A stretch of DNA of 64,000 nt from assembly GCA_011033025.1 (NCBI GenBank), contig WFMF01000180.1:186001-250000 (forward strand), read 5' to 3'. The translations under genes were made by a program, and so were the position numbers. The notes beneath the pieces were generated by a model that saw only the letters and a list, made by a program, of their open reading frames with translations, made no database searches and had not been told where the DNA came from. Every line of letters begins with the position of its first letter. The stretch's first letter is position 1. Of this stretch, positions 22,463 through 31,429 are shown in pieces. This stretch comes from Beroe forskalii. Lineage: Eukaryota > Ctenophora > Nuda > Beroida > Beroidae.

Positions 22463-23130
22463 TTGCCATCATCTCAGACTAGTAGTTTTGTAAACATTTC
22501 GTCTGATGCGTCAGCTGACTCAGCAGCTGCTCCTTCGCAGGATTCCTCCACCGACCTCTCTCCTCCTGCTGCAATCTGCCAGAGATTCCTGAACTGGAAC
22601 TGCCCCCATGGAATCAGCGGGAAGAAGGAGGTCGGTGGAAGCCGATGTCCTTACACTCACCCTAGGGTCTGTAACCAGTTCAGAGAAGGTGGTGCTACAG
22701 GAGGAAAGGATGTAAGAAGGGCAAAGACTGCAGATTCTATCACCCCGAGATCTGCAAAACTGTGGTAGGGAGTGGTTCATGTTACAAGAAAGACTGTTCG
22801 AAGTTCCATCCTCGTGCTGTCAAGAGGAAACCTCCTCGAACTTCCGAGCAGAAAGCTACTAAAGGGAAAGGAGCCAGCAACAACAACAGCAACAACTCGG
22901 AATCGACAGATTTTTTATAGTTGCAGAACTTGGTCGTGGGAATGGCGACCAAGTTAGAGGCGCTGGAGAAAGTTGGATCAGGTGCAGCCGCGTGTCAACC
23001 AGTCACGTACCCAGCTTCCGCTCCACACATCCAAACACCGATGTACTACCCAGCTCCTACACCCCCACCGGGAATGGTCAGGCTATCCAACCATCACATC
23101 CCGAGCTTTCCTCATCCCTCCTACTTCTAA
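22463..23130 (+). pseudogene. LINE ORF1 with CCCH zinc fingers (broken)
   Basis: The start at 22463 gives a Ser/Ala-rich leader and then ICQRFLNWNC...SRCPYTHPRVC, a CCCH-type finger. After a frameshift near 22690-22700 the fingers continue as CYRRKGCKKGKDCRFYHPEI and SCYKKDCSKFHPRA, followed by a K-rich and N-rich linker. An in-frame TAG at 22917 breaks it, after which MATKLEALEKV (coiled-coil-like) and a P-rich tail run to 23130. CCCH fingers probably bind the element's own RNA. Many LINE ORF1 proteins instead carry CCHC knuckles, so this arrangement is notable. Confidence 0.75.
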
Positions 23131-25994
23131 ATGCGAGGAGTCTCAACCCATCAGCAAACAGTGCTGGCAGATGGAAGCTCAACGAGCTGACTGGTCATGT
23201 CGAGGAGAGACGTCAGTCTGGTCAGCTTTTCCCTTTTATCGCGGTAACGGAGTCCTCCCCATCTCAGTGTCTGAAAGTTTCGATGACGGTATGTGTCAGG
23301 GGCTCTACAACATCTACCCATCTGCTAAGCTGTTAGTGGCAGTTATCTACAGACCCCCAGATGCTACTCTTTCCAGTTTTTCGAATCTTCTCGACCATCT
23401 GAGGTATGCTATTGAAAACCTTCCAGGCACAGATTATGACATCTTCATTACAGGTGACTTTAATCTGCCTCAGATTGAGTGGGAGTCTCTCCAGGTTCAG
23501 AGTGGCGGAACTTCAGAGTCCAATCTCTCAGCTCAGCGCCTATTGAACTTCATGGCAACTCATTTGCTCAGTCAGATGGTCACTGTTCCCACCAGGGAAT
23601 CCAACACTCTCGACCTCGTTCTCTGCAGCAATGACAGACTGGTACTTGACGTCAAAGCTGAACCAACGGAGATATCAGATCACCACTTGGTGAGTGCCTT
23701 GTTATCATTTGTTCCAGGAGCCATCGGGGATGCCCAGGCTACATATCTTGATGAGATGAACTTCAGGGCTTTAGACTTTTCTCAGGCTGATTTTGTAACG
23801 CTCGACAAGATTTTCGACACTGTACAGTGGAAAGAACTGAGAGATGCTAGCACTTTCGAAGAGTTTCCAGCAATATTCACTCAAACAGTGCTAGACGTGT
23901 GTCTGGCTAACATTCCCAAGAAACGACCTCCTACTGGCAAGCCTAAGGTGTACAACTCTCTCAGGAAGAGGGAAGTCCAGACTCAAGACTCGTCTTTCTG
24001 CGGCAAAGTGTGCTGGGGACCACGCACGAGTTAAGCTACTTGAAGATGAAATTGGGTTAGTGTGCTATGAAATCAAGGAGGCTATCATGCACCATCTTGA
24101 CAAAGGTGAAAGCAGAGCAGTGGAAAGAATAAAGACTAATCCTAAGTTCTTTTACTCATATGCTAAATCATTCTCCAAAGTTCAGCATAGCATTTCAGCC
24201 CTCCTGAACAAAGACGAGGAGCTAGTTACTGAACGCAAAGAACTTGCTAACATCTTGCAGCAACAGTTCTGTTCTGTATTCAGTGACCCAAACTGCCCCA
24301 ACAAATCAGATCCTGCTTTCACTGTACCACCGCTGATCAGTAACGATACAGAGATTGTGGTTACACTAGACAATATAGTGGAAGCTATATCCGAGATAAA
24401 GCTCGACTCTGCTCCAGGGCCTGATGGGATACCTGCCGTTCTACTTAAGAAGTGTGCTTCTAGTTTGAGTGTCCCTATCCACCTTCTATGGTCAGAATCC
24501 ATGTCCACTGGTAAAGTACCGAGCTTCTACAAGAAAGGGCTGGTTACACCACTCTTTAAGAAAGGTAGTAGATGTGAAGCTGCCAACTACAGGCCTGTAA
24601 CTCTGACGTCACATGTGGTGAAAGTGTATGAGAGAGTGGTCAGAAAACACATGGTACACCATCTTGAATCTAACAACCTGTTAACTGAGAAGCAACACGG
24701 TTTTAGATCAAACAGAAGCTGTCTCACTCAAATGCTTGACCATTTCGATGGTATATTCGAAGGGCTAACAAATGGTAAAGACACAGATTCCATCTACCTG
24801 GACTATGCAAAAGCGTTTGATAAGGTTGACTTGGAACTTCTCATCTCTAAGCTTAGGAGATATGGGTTTCACAACAAACTTATAGAATGGATCCAGTCGT
24901 TCCTCACTGATCGAGATCAAGTGGTGGTTCTGAATGGTGTTCACTCAGACCTCGCTAAGGTTTTGAGCGGTGTTCCTCAAGGAAGCGTGCTAGGGCCACT
25001 CCTGTTCATATTGTTCATGAATGACTTAGAACAAGTGGTGGCTTCATCTAAGGTCAGCTTCTTTGCCGACGATACTAGAGTTTCTAAACAGATTGGCTGC
25101 CTTGAAGACTGCTTGCTGCTTCAAGATGATCTGTACAGAATTCTTCAATGGTCACAGGGAAACAACATGGAGCTCCATGAACAAAAGTTCGAGCTCTTGA
25201 ATCACCTTCACTGCAGTAAAAGCTCAAACTTCGAACTCCCTTTTGTTGCCGAAACCTTGTGCTACAAAGTTTCCGATGAGGTACTACTCAGTCCAGTTGA
25301 ACACGTCAGAGATCTCGGAGTTCGTGTATCAAGTGATCTCAGCTGGTCTAGGCACATTGGGAATATAGTTTCAAAAGCCAGAAGCTCTTTGTCTTGGGTG
25401 TTCAGTGTTTTCAAAACTCGTGACAGAACTGTCATGTTGACTCTCTACAAGTCGCTAGTTAGAAGCACTCTGGAGTACTGTTGCCCACTGTGGAACCCAT
25501 GCAAAGTTACTGAAATCCAGCTCTTAGAGGGGGTACAAAGAACATTCACTAGTCGAATTGGTGGTCTACAGCATCTCAACTATTGGGAAAGGCTTGCTGA
25601 ACTGAAGCTCATGTCACTGCAGCGCAGGCGGGAACACTATGTCATCTTGATGATGTGGAAGATCCTCCACAAAGTTGTCCCAAACTGTTGTGACATCACA
25701 TTCAAAACGACACCAAGACATGGTTCTGTAGCTATTATTCCTCCACTGTCAAAGTCTAGCTCGTCAGGAAATCAGACGCTGTATGACAGGTTCTTCTCAG
25801 TTCAAGGACCGAAACTGTGGAACAAGGTGCCGGTTGATGTTAAAGCTACAAAATCGTTTGAATCGTTCAAAATCGCACTGTCGAAATTCGTTGCTTTGAT
25901 ACCAGACCACCCTCCGGTCTCTGGTTACAGCTGCAGCTGGTCGAACTCATTGGTAGACTACACGCCATCGACCTCGAGGTGGTCGGACATCTGA
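22992..25994 (+). pseudogene. LINE ORF2: endonuclease plus reverse transcriptase (broken)
   Basis: An exonuclease-endonuclease-phosphatase start (LLNARSL.., ..FIAVTES) is followed directly by ISVSESFDDGMCQG. The middle of the nuclease, roughly 50-100 residues, seems deleted and the frame changes. The nuclease then resumes with LVAVIYRPPD, FITGDFNLPQIEW, TLDLVLC and ISDHHLV. A further frameshift lies near 23968. The RT frame (from before 24060 to the stop at 25994) is intact. It contains YLDYAKAFDKVD (motif A Asp), GVPQGSVLGPLLFILFMNDL and the catalytic SFFADDTRV, then the C-terminal EYCCPLWNP and LEGVQRTFTSRI blocks. The RT itself could be translated, but the nuclease is not functional. ORF1 and ORF2 overlap by about 140 bp. 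Confidence 0.88.
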
Positions 25995-26413
25995 TGGCCC
26001 TTCTGACTGACGGATAAACTTCACCAAGTTACCAAGTTAGTTAGTTGGTTAGAATTTTGCACGCGCACTGTAATTACAGGCAAACTCACGATTTGAAAAA
26101 TTCATAACTTCGGCTAGGAACAATATTTTTCATGGGGTAAAAATCTACTGGTAGCTGGCGTTCAGCTCTATCAGAAACAATGAAAAAACGAAAATCGACC
26201 TGACCCCCGGCCCCCTTAAGCATTGATATTATTTAAATATCAATTCGGTTATATGTTCCTAAATCACATTGAACAGGATTGCAATGCTTTTCAGGCGTTT
26301 TATGGCAGCGCGCAAAGGCATTTAGAAATGAGAAAACCTCATACAATGAAATGGCTGATTTGCAGATTTGATCTCCGATGAAATTTTCCTACTTTGAGGT
26401 TGGCCTATCTTTC

Positions 26414-26829
26414 GTAACTGTGTACAACATAGATTAGCTTCGGACCAAAAGCGCTGCGCGCAAGTTTTGACCTTTTCATCTGTAAATTTCCAATCGATAC
26501 CAAAATTTGCACGGATACAGTTTATGGCATGAGACAGCGTCTGTGAAAATTTGAAGCATTTTCATCTAAACATGGCAAAGATATAGCAGAAATTACTCAG
26601 TTTCGGACCGAAACTGGCAGTTTCAGTCCGAAACTGACTTCATTTTACAAAATCTTCGTCATTTTTGGATGAAAGTGCTTCAAATTTTCACAGTTGCTGT
26701 CTTATGCCATTAACTGTATCCATGATAATTGTGGTATCGATTGGCAGTCCCACATGTTTTTTGAGTGAAAAGGTCAAACTTTGTGCGCAGCACTTTAGGT
26801 ACGAAACTGATCTATGTTGTGCACAGTTA
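26414..26829. repeat. Foldback repeat, ~160-bp arms
   Basis: The left arm 26414-26572 pairs imperfectly with 26669-26829 (gtaactgtgtacaacatag against its complement, ctatgttgtgcacagtta). The centre holds two small hairpins built from cagtttcggaccgaaactg and cagtttcagtccgaaactg. The repeat ends 36 bp before the acceptor of PAL exon c, so the intron's 3' end could be drawn into a stem in the pre-mRNA. Short ORFs inside are palindrome artefacts. Confidence 0.9.
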
Positions 26830-26865
26830 AAACTAATATCTCTCCACTCGACAATACCCCCCCAG

Positions 26866-27034
26866 GTACTGCAACTCACGCGTCGTGAAGTTCAGCAAGT
26901 TCGGAACGTTCGTTGCGGAGTTCGGCGAACATTCGGTGGAGAAGGGCGTGGCTGGCGGAATGGGGCTGGTGCACGACCTATCTATTAACCACGTGGATCG
27001 AGTGATCTACGTTGCTGACAGGGAAAATGGACAG
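26866..27034 (+). CDS. PAM: PAL exon c
   Basis: The frame reads GYCNSRVVKFSKFGTFVAEF, then GEHS.., LVHDLSINHVDRVIYVADRE and NGQ. It has the catalytic-site tyrosine of YCNSR, a second zinc-ligand histidine (in LVHDL, aligning with the VPHSLA block of vertebrate PAM) and the ADREN arginine, so the active-site set seen so far is intact. The acceptor is cccccccag|G and the donor GGACAG|gtacac, with the exon leaving in phase 0. The next PAL exon (normally starting IQCF.. and ending in the MPHD zinc histidine) was not found in the remaining 37 kb. It may be unrecognisably divergent, lie in the damaged stretch at 31.4-33.6 kb, or be missing. Confidence 0.92.
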
Positions 27035-27232
27035 GTACACGTGATCTGCATGATAAAAAACAATCAAAATTATTCACACAACCAAGTTCATCCCTCTGAA
27101 AATTGAAACCTAAATTTCACACAACAAAAATTCGCATTTTCCAACCCATCCTCTCACCTGCATCCCTCCTTTCCGCACCTTAGAGAGCAGGTTGAAACGT
27201 TTAAATGATACGATAAACTTTAAATCAGGAGC

Positions 27233-27262
27233 TTTCGAAAATCATGTGATTATCGTCGTCAG
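27233..27262 (-). ncRNA. Possible hammerhead-ribozyme-like core
   Basis: On the minus strand CTGACGA (27256-27262) and GAAA (27233-27236) bracket a hairpin, GATAATCA/TGATTTTC, that pairs at 7 of 8 positions. CUGANGA-stem-GAAA is the hammerhead core, and Penelope-like elements are known to carry hammerheads in their terminal repeats. An extra C lies between CTGACGA and the stem, and I could not identify stems I and III. This may therefore be a decayed ribozyme or chance. Confidence 0.3.
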
Positions 27263-27404
27263 CTGAAGATGGAAGGTGAGAGGATGCTTATAAATGAAAT
27301 GAGTGGTGTCAGGGAGTGGGGGGATGGGGGTGGAGGGTGTGAGTGATCAGGTGACGGGATAATCAAATACAATATCACTAATAACATAAACAAGAAAAAT
27401 GGTG

Positions 27405-29893
27405 TCAGTAGTTAGGGAAGAGGATTCCTGAGTCAGTAGGTCTGAAGGTTGAGGAGATCTTGGGGAGGATGGGGTTCCACAGGGTGCTGCACTTTGGAGC
27501 CCTGTCTGTTCTGTTCATAGATGGTTTCCTAGTGGCTATGGCAGCCTGTTCTGTCAGGTCTAGGTGGGAGCGGGAGGGGAGGGATTTGAGGATGTGGATG
27601 TCGTTCCAGGCGATGTTGTGTCCGGTGGTGAGGGAGTGATGAGCTGGAGCAGATTTCACTCTGTCTGTAGTGTCGTCAACTGCGTTATTCAGTCTGTAGC
27701 ATCTCTCGTGCTCTTTCATTCTGTCGAGGAGGGGCGGTAGGTCTGTCCGTTGTACTTGGCGGGGCAGTCGAGGCAGCTGATCTCGTAGATGGTGTTGGGA
27801 GTCTGGGAGGAGGGAGGAGTAGTCTTTGTCTTGGTGAGGAGGTTCCGGAGGGAGGTGTTGGAGGAGAAGGTGACGTCGATGTCGTGGTCGTTGAGGATCT
27901 TCTTGATGGGTTTGGAGAGGGAGGATGGAAGGGGAGGAAGGTCTTCAAGGAGGGTCGTGGTTTGATGTCTCTGTTGAAGGCAGCGAGAGATTGGTGGGTG
28001 GAGGGATTGTTGAACTTCTGGGAGACCTCTGTCATGATGGAGGAGATGCGGGAGGGAGGGAATCCGTTCTGTAGGAGGGTGTGTCGTACTGTCTGAAGTT
28101 CCGCGTCGAGGTGTTGAGGAGAGCAGAGGTTGTGGGCCCGTCTGGTGAGGGATCTGATGACACTGTCCTTGGAGGAAGTCGTTGTGCAGGAGTCGTAGCG
28201 GGTGTAGAGGTTGGTGTGGGTGGGTTTCCTGTAGACCGATGTGGACTTGTCGGGATGGATGAGGACGTCAAGGAAGGGGATGGTTCCGTCGGGAGAGGGG
28301 TGTTCCAGGGTGAAGGTGAGGTCGTCCGTCAGGGTGTTGATGAAGTTGAGGAAGGAGTCTGCGTGTTGTCTGTCCCTGAAGGAGCCAAGGCCGTCGTCAA
28401 CGAAGTGGCAGTAGGAGTTGGGAGGGTCAGGAGAGGTGGAGAGGGCGAGGTCTTCGACTTCTGCTACCCGGATCTCTGCTAGCTGCACCGTGAGGGGGGA
28501 GCCCATGGGTCCACCAACATCCTGCGAGTAGAAGGAGCCGTTGAACTCGAGGTAGGAGTTGTCAAGGCAGAAGGAGATGAGAGTCCTGATGGTAGAGGAG
28601 GAGAGGTTGGAAGGTAGGAGGGAGGGGTTCTGCTCGAAGGAGGAGATGGCTGACTTCATTGCTAGGCGCATGTCACAGGAGGTGTAGAGGGACTGGACGT
28701 CGAGGGAGGAGTGGTAAGGGTAGGAAGGGTTGAGGGATGCTAGGAATCTGGATCGGAAGTCGAGGGAGTCCTTGAGGCGGAGGTGGTTCTGCGTCAGGGG
28801 CTTCAGGATATGGGACAGGGTTTTGTGGAGAGCCTCGAGAGGGGTGTTGTAGAAGGAGACCACAGGACGGATGGGAGCTCCAGATTTGTGGATCTTCGGT
28901 TGACCGTAGAGTTGAGGCCATCTGGGGTGGAGGTTCCGCATCTGTTTGAAGAGGGAGGCGTCGATCTTCTTCTCCTTGAGCAGCTTCTTGAGGACGTTGT
29001 GAAGTTTGTTGGTGATGGACGCTGTAGGGTCGGACGAGAGAAGAGTGTAGCTTCCTGAAGGTAAGTGGTCGTTAACCTTGTCAATGTATTGCTGGTTGGT
29101 CAAGACAACGGTGGCGTTGCCTTTGTCAGCAGGAAGAAAGCGAAGTTCAGACTTAAGTTTCTTGAGTGATGTCAAAGCAGAACGTTGTTGTTTAGTCAAA
29201 TTGTCACGGGTAGTGTCACGTTGTGGGTCATAGTCAGACAATACAGAGGTAACCTGGTGTGTGACCGAGGATTCCATTCCGTCTCCGAGTTGTTTGGTGA
29301 CGTTCTGGATGAGGGAGCCAAGTCGGGGGTAGGGTCGATGGTGGGGGTAGGAACGAACTTCAGCCCGAGGGAGAGGACTTCAGTCTGAGCCGTGGTGAGG
29401 GGATGGTCGGAGAGGTTGATGACGGTCTTCGTGGTGTTGTCCTTGGTGATAGGTTTTGTGGTGAAGAGAGGTCCTCGAAAGGTGGGTGTGTGGATGTCGA
29501 ACGTCGAGAGAGCTGCGTAGGGGGAGAGGAAGGGAGTGTCGTGTTCGGCGAGGAGGGCGTCGAACTTCTTCTTGTGTTTGAGAAGCTGCTTCTTGTGGGT
29601 GTAGCAAGACTTCTTCACGTGTAGGTGGAGGAGTTTCTGGTAGTAGTCGGGGGGAGAGGGAGGAGGTGTAGGGATCGGAGGTTGTCGTCGTAGTTCTGCT
29701 TGCTGTGGGCGAAGCGTTGTCTGTAGTGGTTGAGTCGTTCTGTCAGGAGGGAGGTAGAGGCTCTGGTCATGATGTCTGTGGCGCGGGTTGAGGCGATAGG
29801 GGAGGTAAGTCGGAGTCCTTTGGGGATGAAGGAGTGGTCCCTGCAGGCTTTGAGGAAGGATATGTGGCAGGAGTAGGTGGCTAGTCGTTGCAC
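27405..29893 (-). pseudogene. Penelope-like RT with GIY-YIG endonuclease (several frameshifts)
   Basis: Four frames must be joined. 29893-29615: N-terminal helices with RLTSPIASTRATDIMTRAS. 29618-29196: VINLSDHPLTTAQTEVLSLG, GLKFVPTP, the hallmark Penelope N-terminal motif. 29277 to about 27950: the RT, with FLPADKGNATVVL, LYGQPKIHKSGAPIRPVVS, SLDVQSLYTSCDM (first catalytic Asp region), GGPMGSPL, CHFVDDGLGSF (catalytic DD at about 28393-28404) and VYRKPTHTNLYTRYDS. After a further shift: KKILNDHDIDVTFSS and TIYEISCLDCPAKYNGQTYR, the start of the GIY-YIG nuclease, then 27719-27405: RMKEHERCYRLNN, HHSLTTGHNIAWNDIHIL and a terminal W. The RT core is intact in one frame, but frameshifts near 29616, 29230, 27950 and 27720 break the whole. 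Confidence 0.9.
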
Positions 29894-29913
29894 CGTTTTA
29901 TCATCCCAGCCTC

Positions 29914-30412
29914 TCCTTCGTGATCCCTAAAATCGCTTCCTCTCTCTCCTTCATGATCCCTAAAATCCATCTCCTTCATGATCCCTAAAATCCATCTCCT
30001 TCATGATCCCTAAAATCCATCTCCTTTATGATCCCTAAAATCCATCTCCTTCACGATCCCTAAAATCCATCTCCTTCATGATCCCTAAAATCCATCTCCT
30101 TCATGATCCCTAAAATCCATCTCCTTCATGATCCCTAAAATCCATCTCCTTCATGATCCCTAAAATCCATCTCCTTCATGATCCCTAAAATCCATCTCCT
30201 TCATGATCCCTAAAATCGCTTCCTCTCTCTCCTTCATGATCCCTAAAATCCATCTCCTTCATGATCCCTAAAATCCATCTCCTTCATGATCCCTAAAATC
30301 GCTTCCTCTTTCTCCTTCATGATCCCTAAAATCCATCTCCTTCATGATCCCTAAAATCCATCTCCTTCATGATCCCTAAAATCCATCTCCTTCATGATCC
30401 CTAAAATCGAAC
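29914..30412. repeat. 25-bp minisatellite, ~19-20 units
   Basis: A 25-bp unit (atccctaaaatccatctcct + tcatg) is repeated. A longer variant, with cgcttcctctctctcct in place of the catctcct part, occurs at the start and near 30215 and 30300, giving a higher-order pattern. The array abuts the 5' side of the Penelope-like element. An ORF through its right end is spurious. Confidence 0.95.
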
Positions 30413-31429
30413 TATGCTCTTGATCGGACAGGTCTCGACTGTTCAGCTGACATAACTCGCATGTATGATGATTATGAACCTGAGACAGCTCACGCACCAA
30501 ACAATATGGCATTACAAACCTATGCTGGGCCCTTGCTTTTTTGTTCACAATTTCCTTCACACTCATAAATCATAAAGAACCTTTGAAGAATATCTTATCA
30601 AACCTTTCAGTATTAGCTCATATTTACATTTGATTAATATCTTTGAATGCACCATACTGTGCTTAGGGGATGAGCTTTTCAAACATACACACACAAACAA
30701 ACCACAAACAAACAAACCTACAAACACAAACACACACACACACACACACACACAATACAGAGATCTCTCCAGTAGATTGGTGACACAGTCAGAGTGGCAG
30801 TGATACAGGCCATTGATATATCCATTAGTAACTCGTTATTTATATATGTTCTGTACTACCTGTGAAGGGAAGCTATCATCAAACAATACGTACTGATATA
30901 TATTATAAACAATATACATGCATCACACGAATAAAATAGACGATTCTACGTCACCAGTTTACCAAGTTAACCTATGATAATGACGCACTCTTAACACTGC
31001 CAGATACCTACCTCGAGTGCCAATAAAACCGTTTGTCATATATCCAGCTATCCACGATTTCTCCATTATGTAATATGTTCTGTGTACCCATTGGATCTAT
31101 TGGTCGTGTGGAATATATTGTGTTGGACTTTTCCAATATATATAGGGTACTGTGTCGGAAGAAAACAGGAAGATAGCCTTGTTATATAGATGGAATGTGA
31201 CATCATTATCATGCGTTAGAATGGTATGCTGATGACGATAGCCCTGCTGCTGTATTCCTAATATGTTATGCAATCTTTGTGTATCGCATAATATATGCAT
31301 GCCTGTATTATATATCCTGTATATACGTTAGACCATATCATAGATCATTCGCGTCCTGTTCATCAGTCAGAACACCAATTATAGTTGATGGGGCTGGGGG
31401 ACGGAGCCAGAGTCAATGATTATTCCAGG
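30413..31429. other. No gene seen; contains (CA)n tract
   Basis: AT-rich sequence with no supported exon. It has an AC-rich microsatellite at about 30683-30755 with a pure (AC)n core at 30730-30753. Confidence 0.55.
30683..30755. repeat. (AC)n microsatellite
   Basis: An imperfect acacaaaca run passes into an uninterrupted (ca)n core ending at about 30753. The minus-strand 62-codon ORF of V/C/F repeats is just this tract translated. Confidence 0.95.

Larger units (their letters stand above)
22411..26040 (+). mobile_element. Broken non-LTR retrotransposon (CR1/jockey-like LINE)
   Basis: This is a near full-length APE-type LINE on the + strand. It has an ORF1 with CCCH zinc fingers (22463-23130), an ORF2 with endonuclease and RT (22992-25994), and a 3' tail of accaag/gttag/gttggttag-like repeats to about 26040. 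ORF1 carries a frameshift and a stop. ORF2 carries an internal endonuclease deletion and frameshifts, so this copy is dead. The RT resembles the CR1/L2/jockey group, judged by its C-terminal EYCCPLWNP..LEGVQ block. A second fragment of a related element is at 34893-35955. Confidence 0.88.
19605..26215. mobile_element. 6.6-kb inverted-repeat unit with nested LINE
   Basis: About 175 bp at 19605-19780 is an inverted copy of about 26042-26215. Both outer ends begin with a G-run (gggggccggggg) and share ttgtttctgatagagct, aacgccagctaccagtag and the attgttcctagcc stretch. Target duplication is not clear (ttga on the left, ttaa on the right). The interior holds AT-rich sequence, diverged 330-bp repeats, a 330-bp palindrome and a complete-length but broken LINE. 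No transposase was found. I infer an old non-autonomous DNA element whose right side received a LINE insertion. Confidence 0.72.
27165..29905 (-). mobile_element. Penelope-like retroelement, GC-rich, frameshifted
   Basis: On the minus strand the coding region runs 29893 to 27405 and is followed by a non-coding end to about 27165 containing ..ctgacgacgataatc.. and a hairpin. Similar ctcgtcagctgaag-type ends are usual in Penelope-like elements. The element is much richer in G/C than its AT-rich host sequence, with long Ser/Thr/Pro-rich shadow ORFs on both strands. No clear target duplication was found. It lies in the intron or intergenic space after PAL exon c, in the opposite orientation to the gene. 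Confidence 0.88.

Noticed and set aside
27884..29624. Plus-strand Gly/Val/Glu-rich ORFs
   Set aside because: Antisense shadows of the GC-rich Penelope-like RT.
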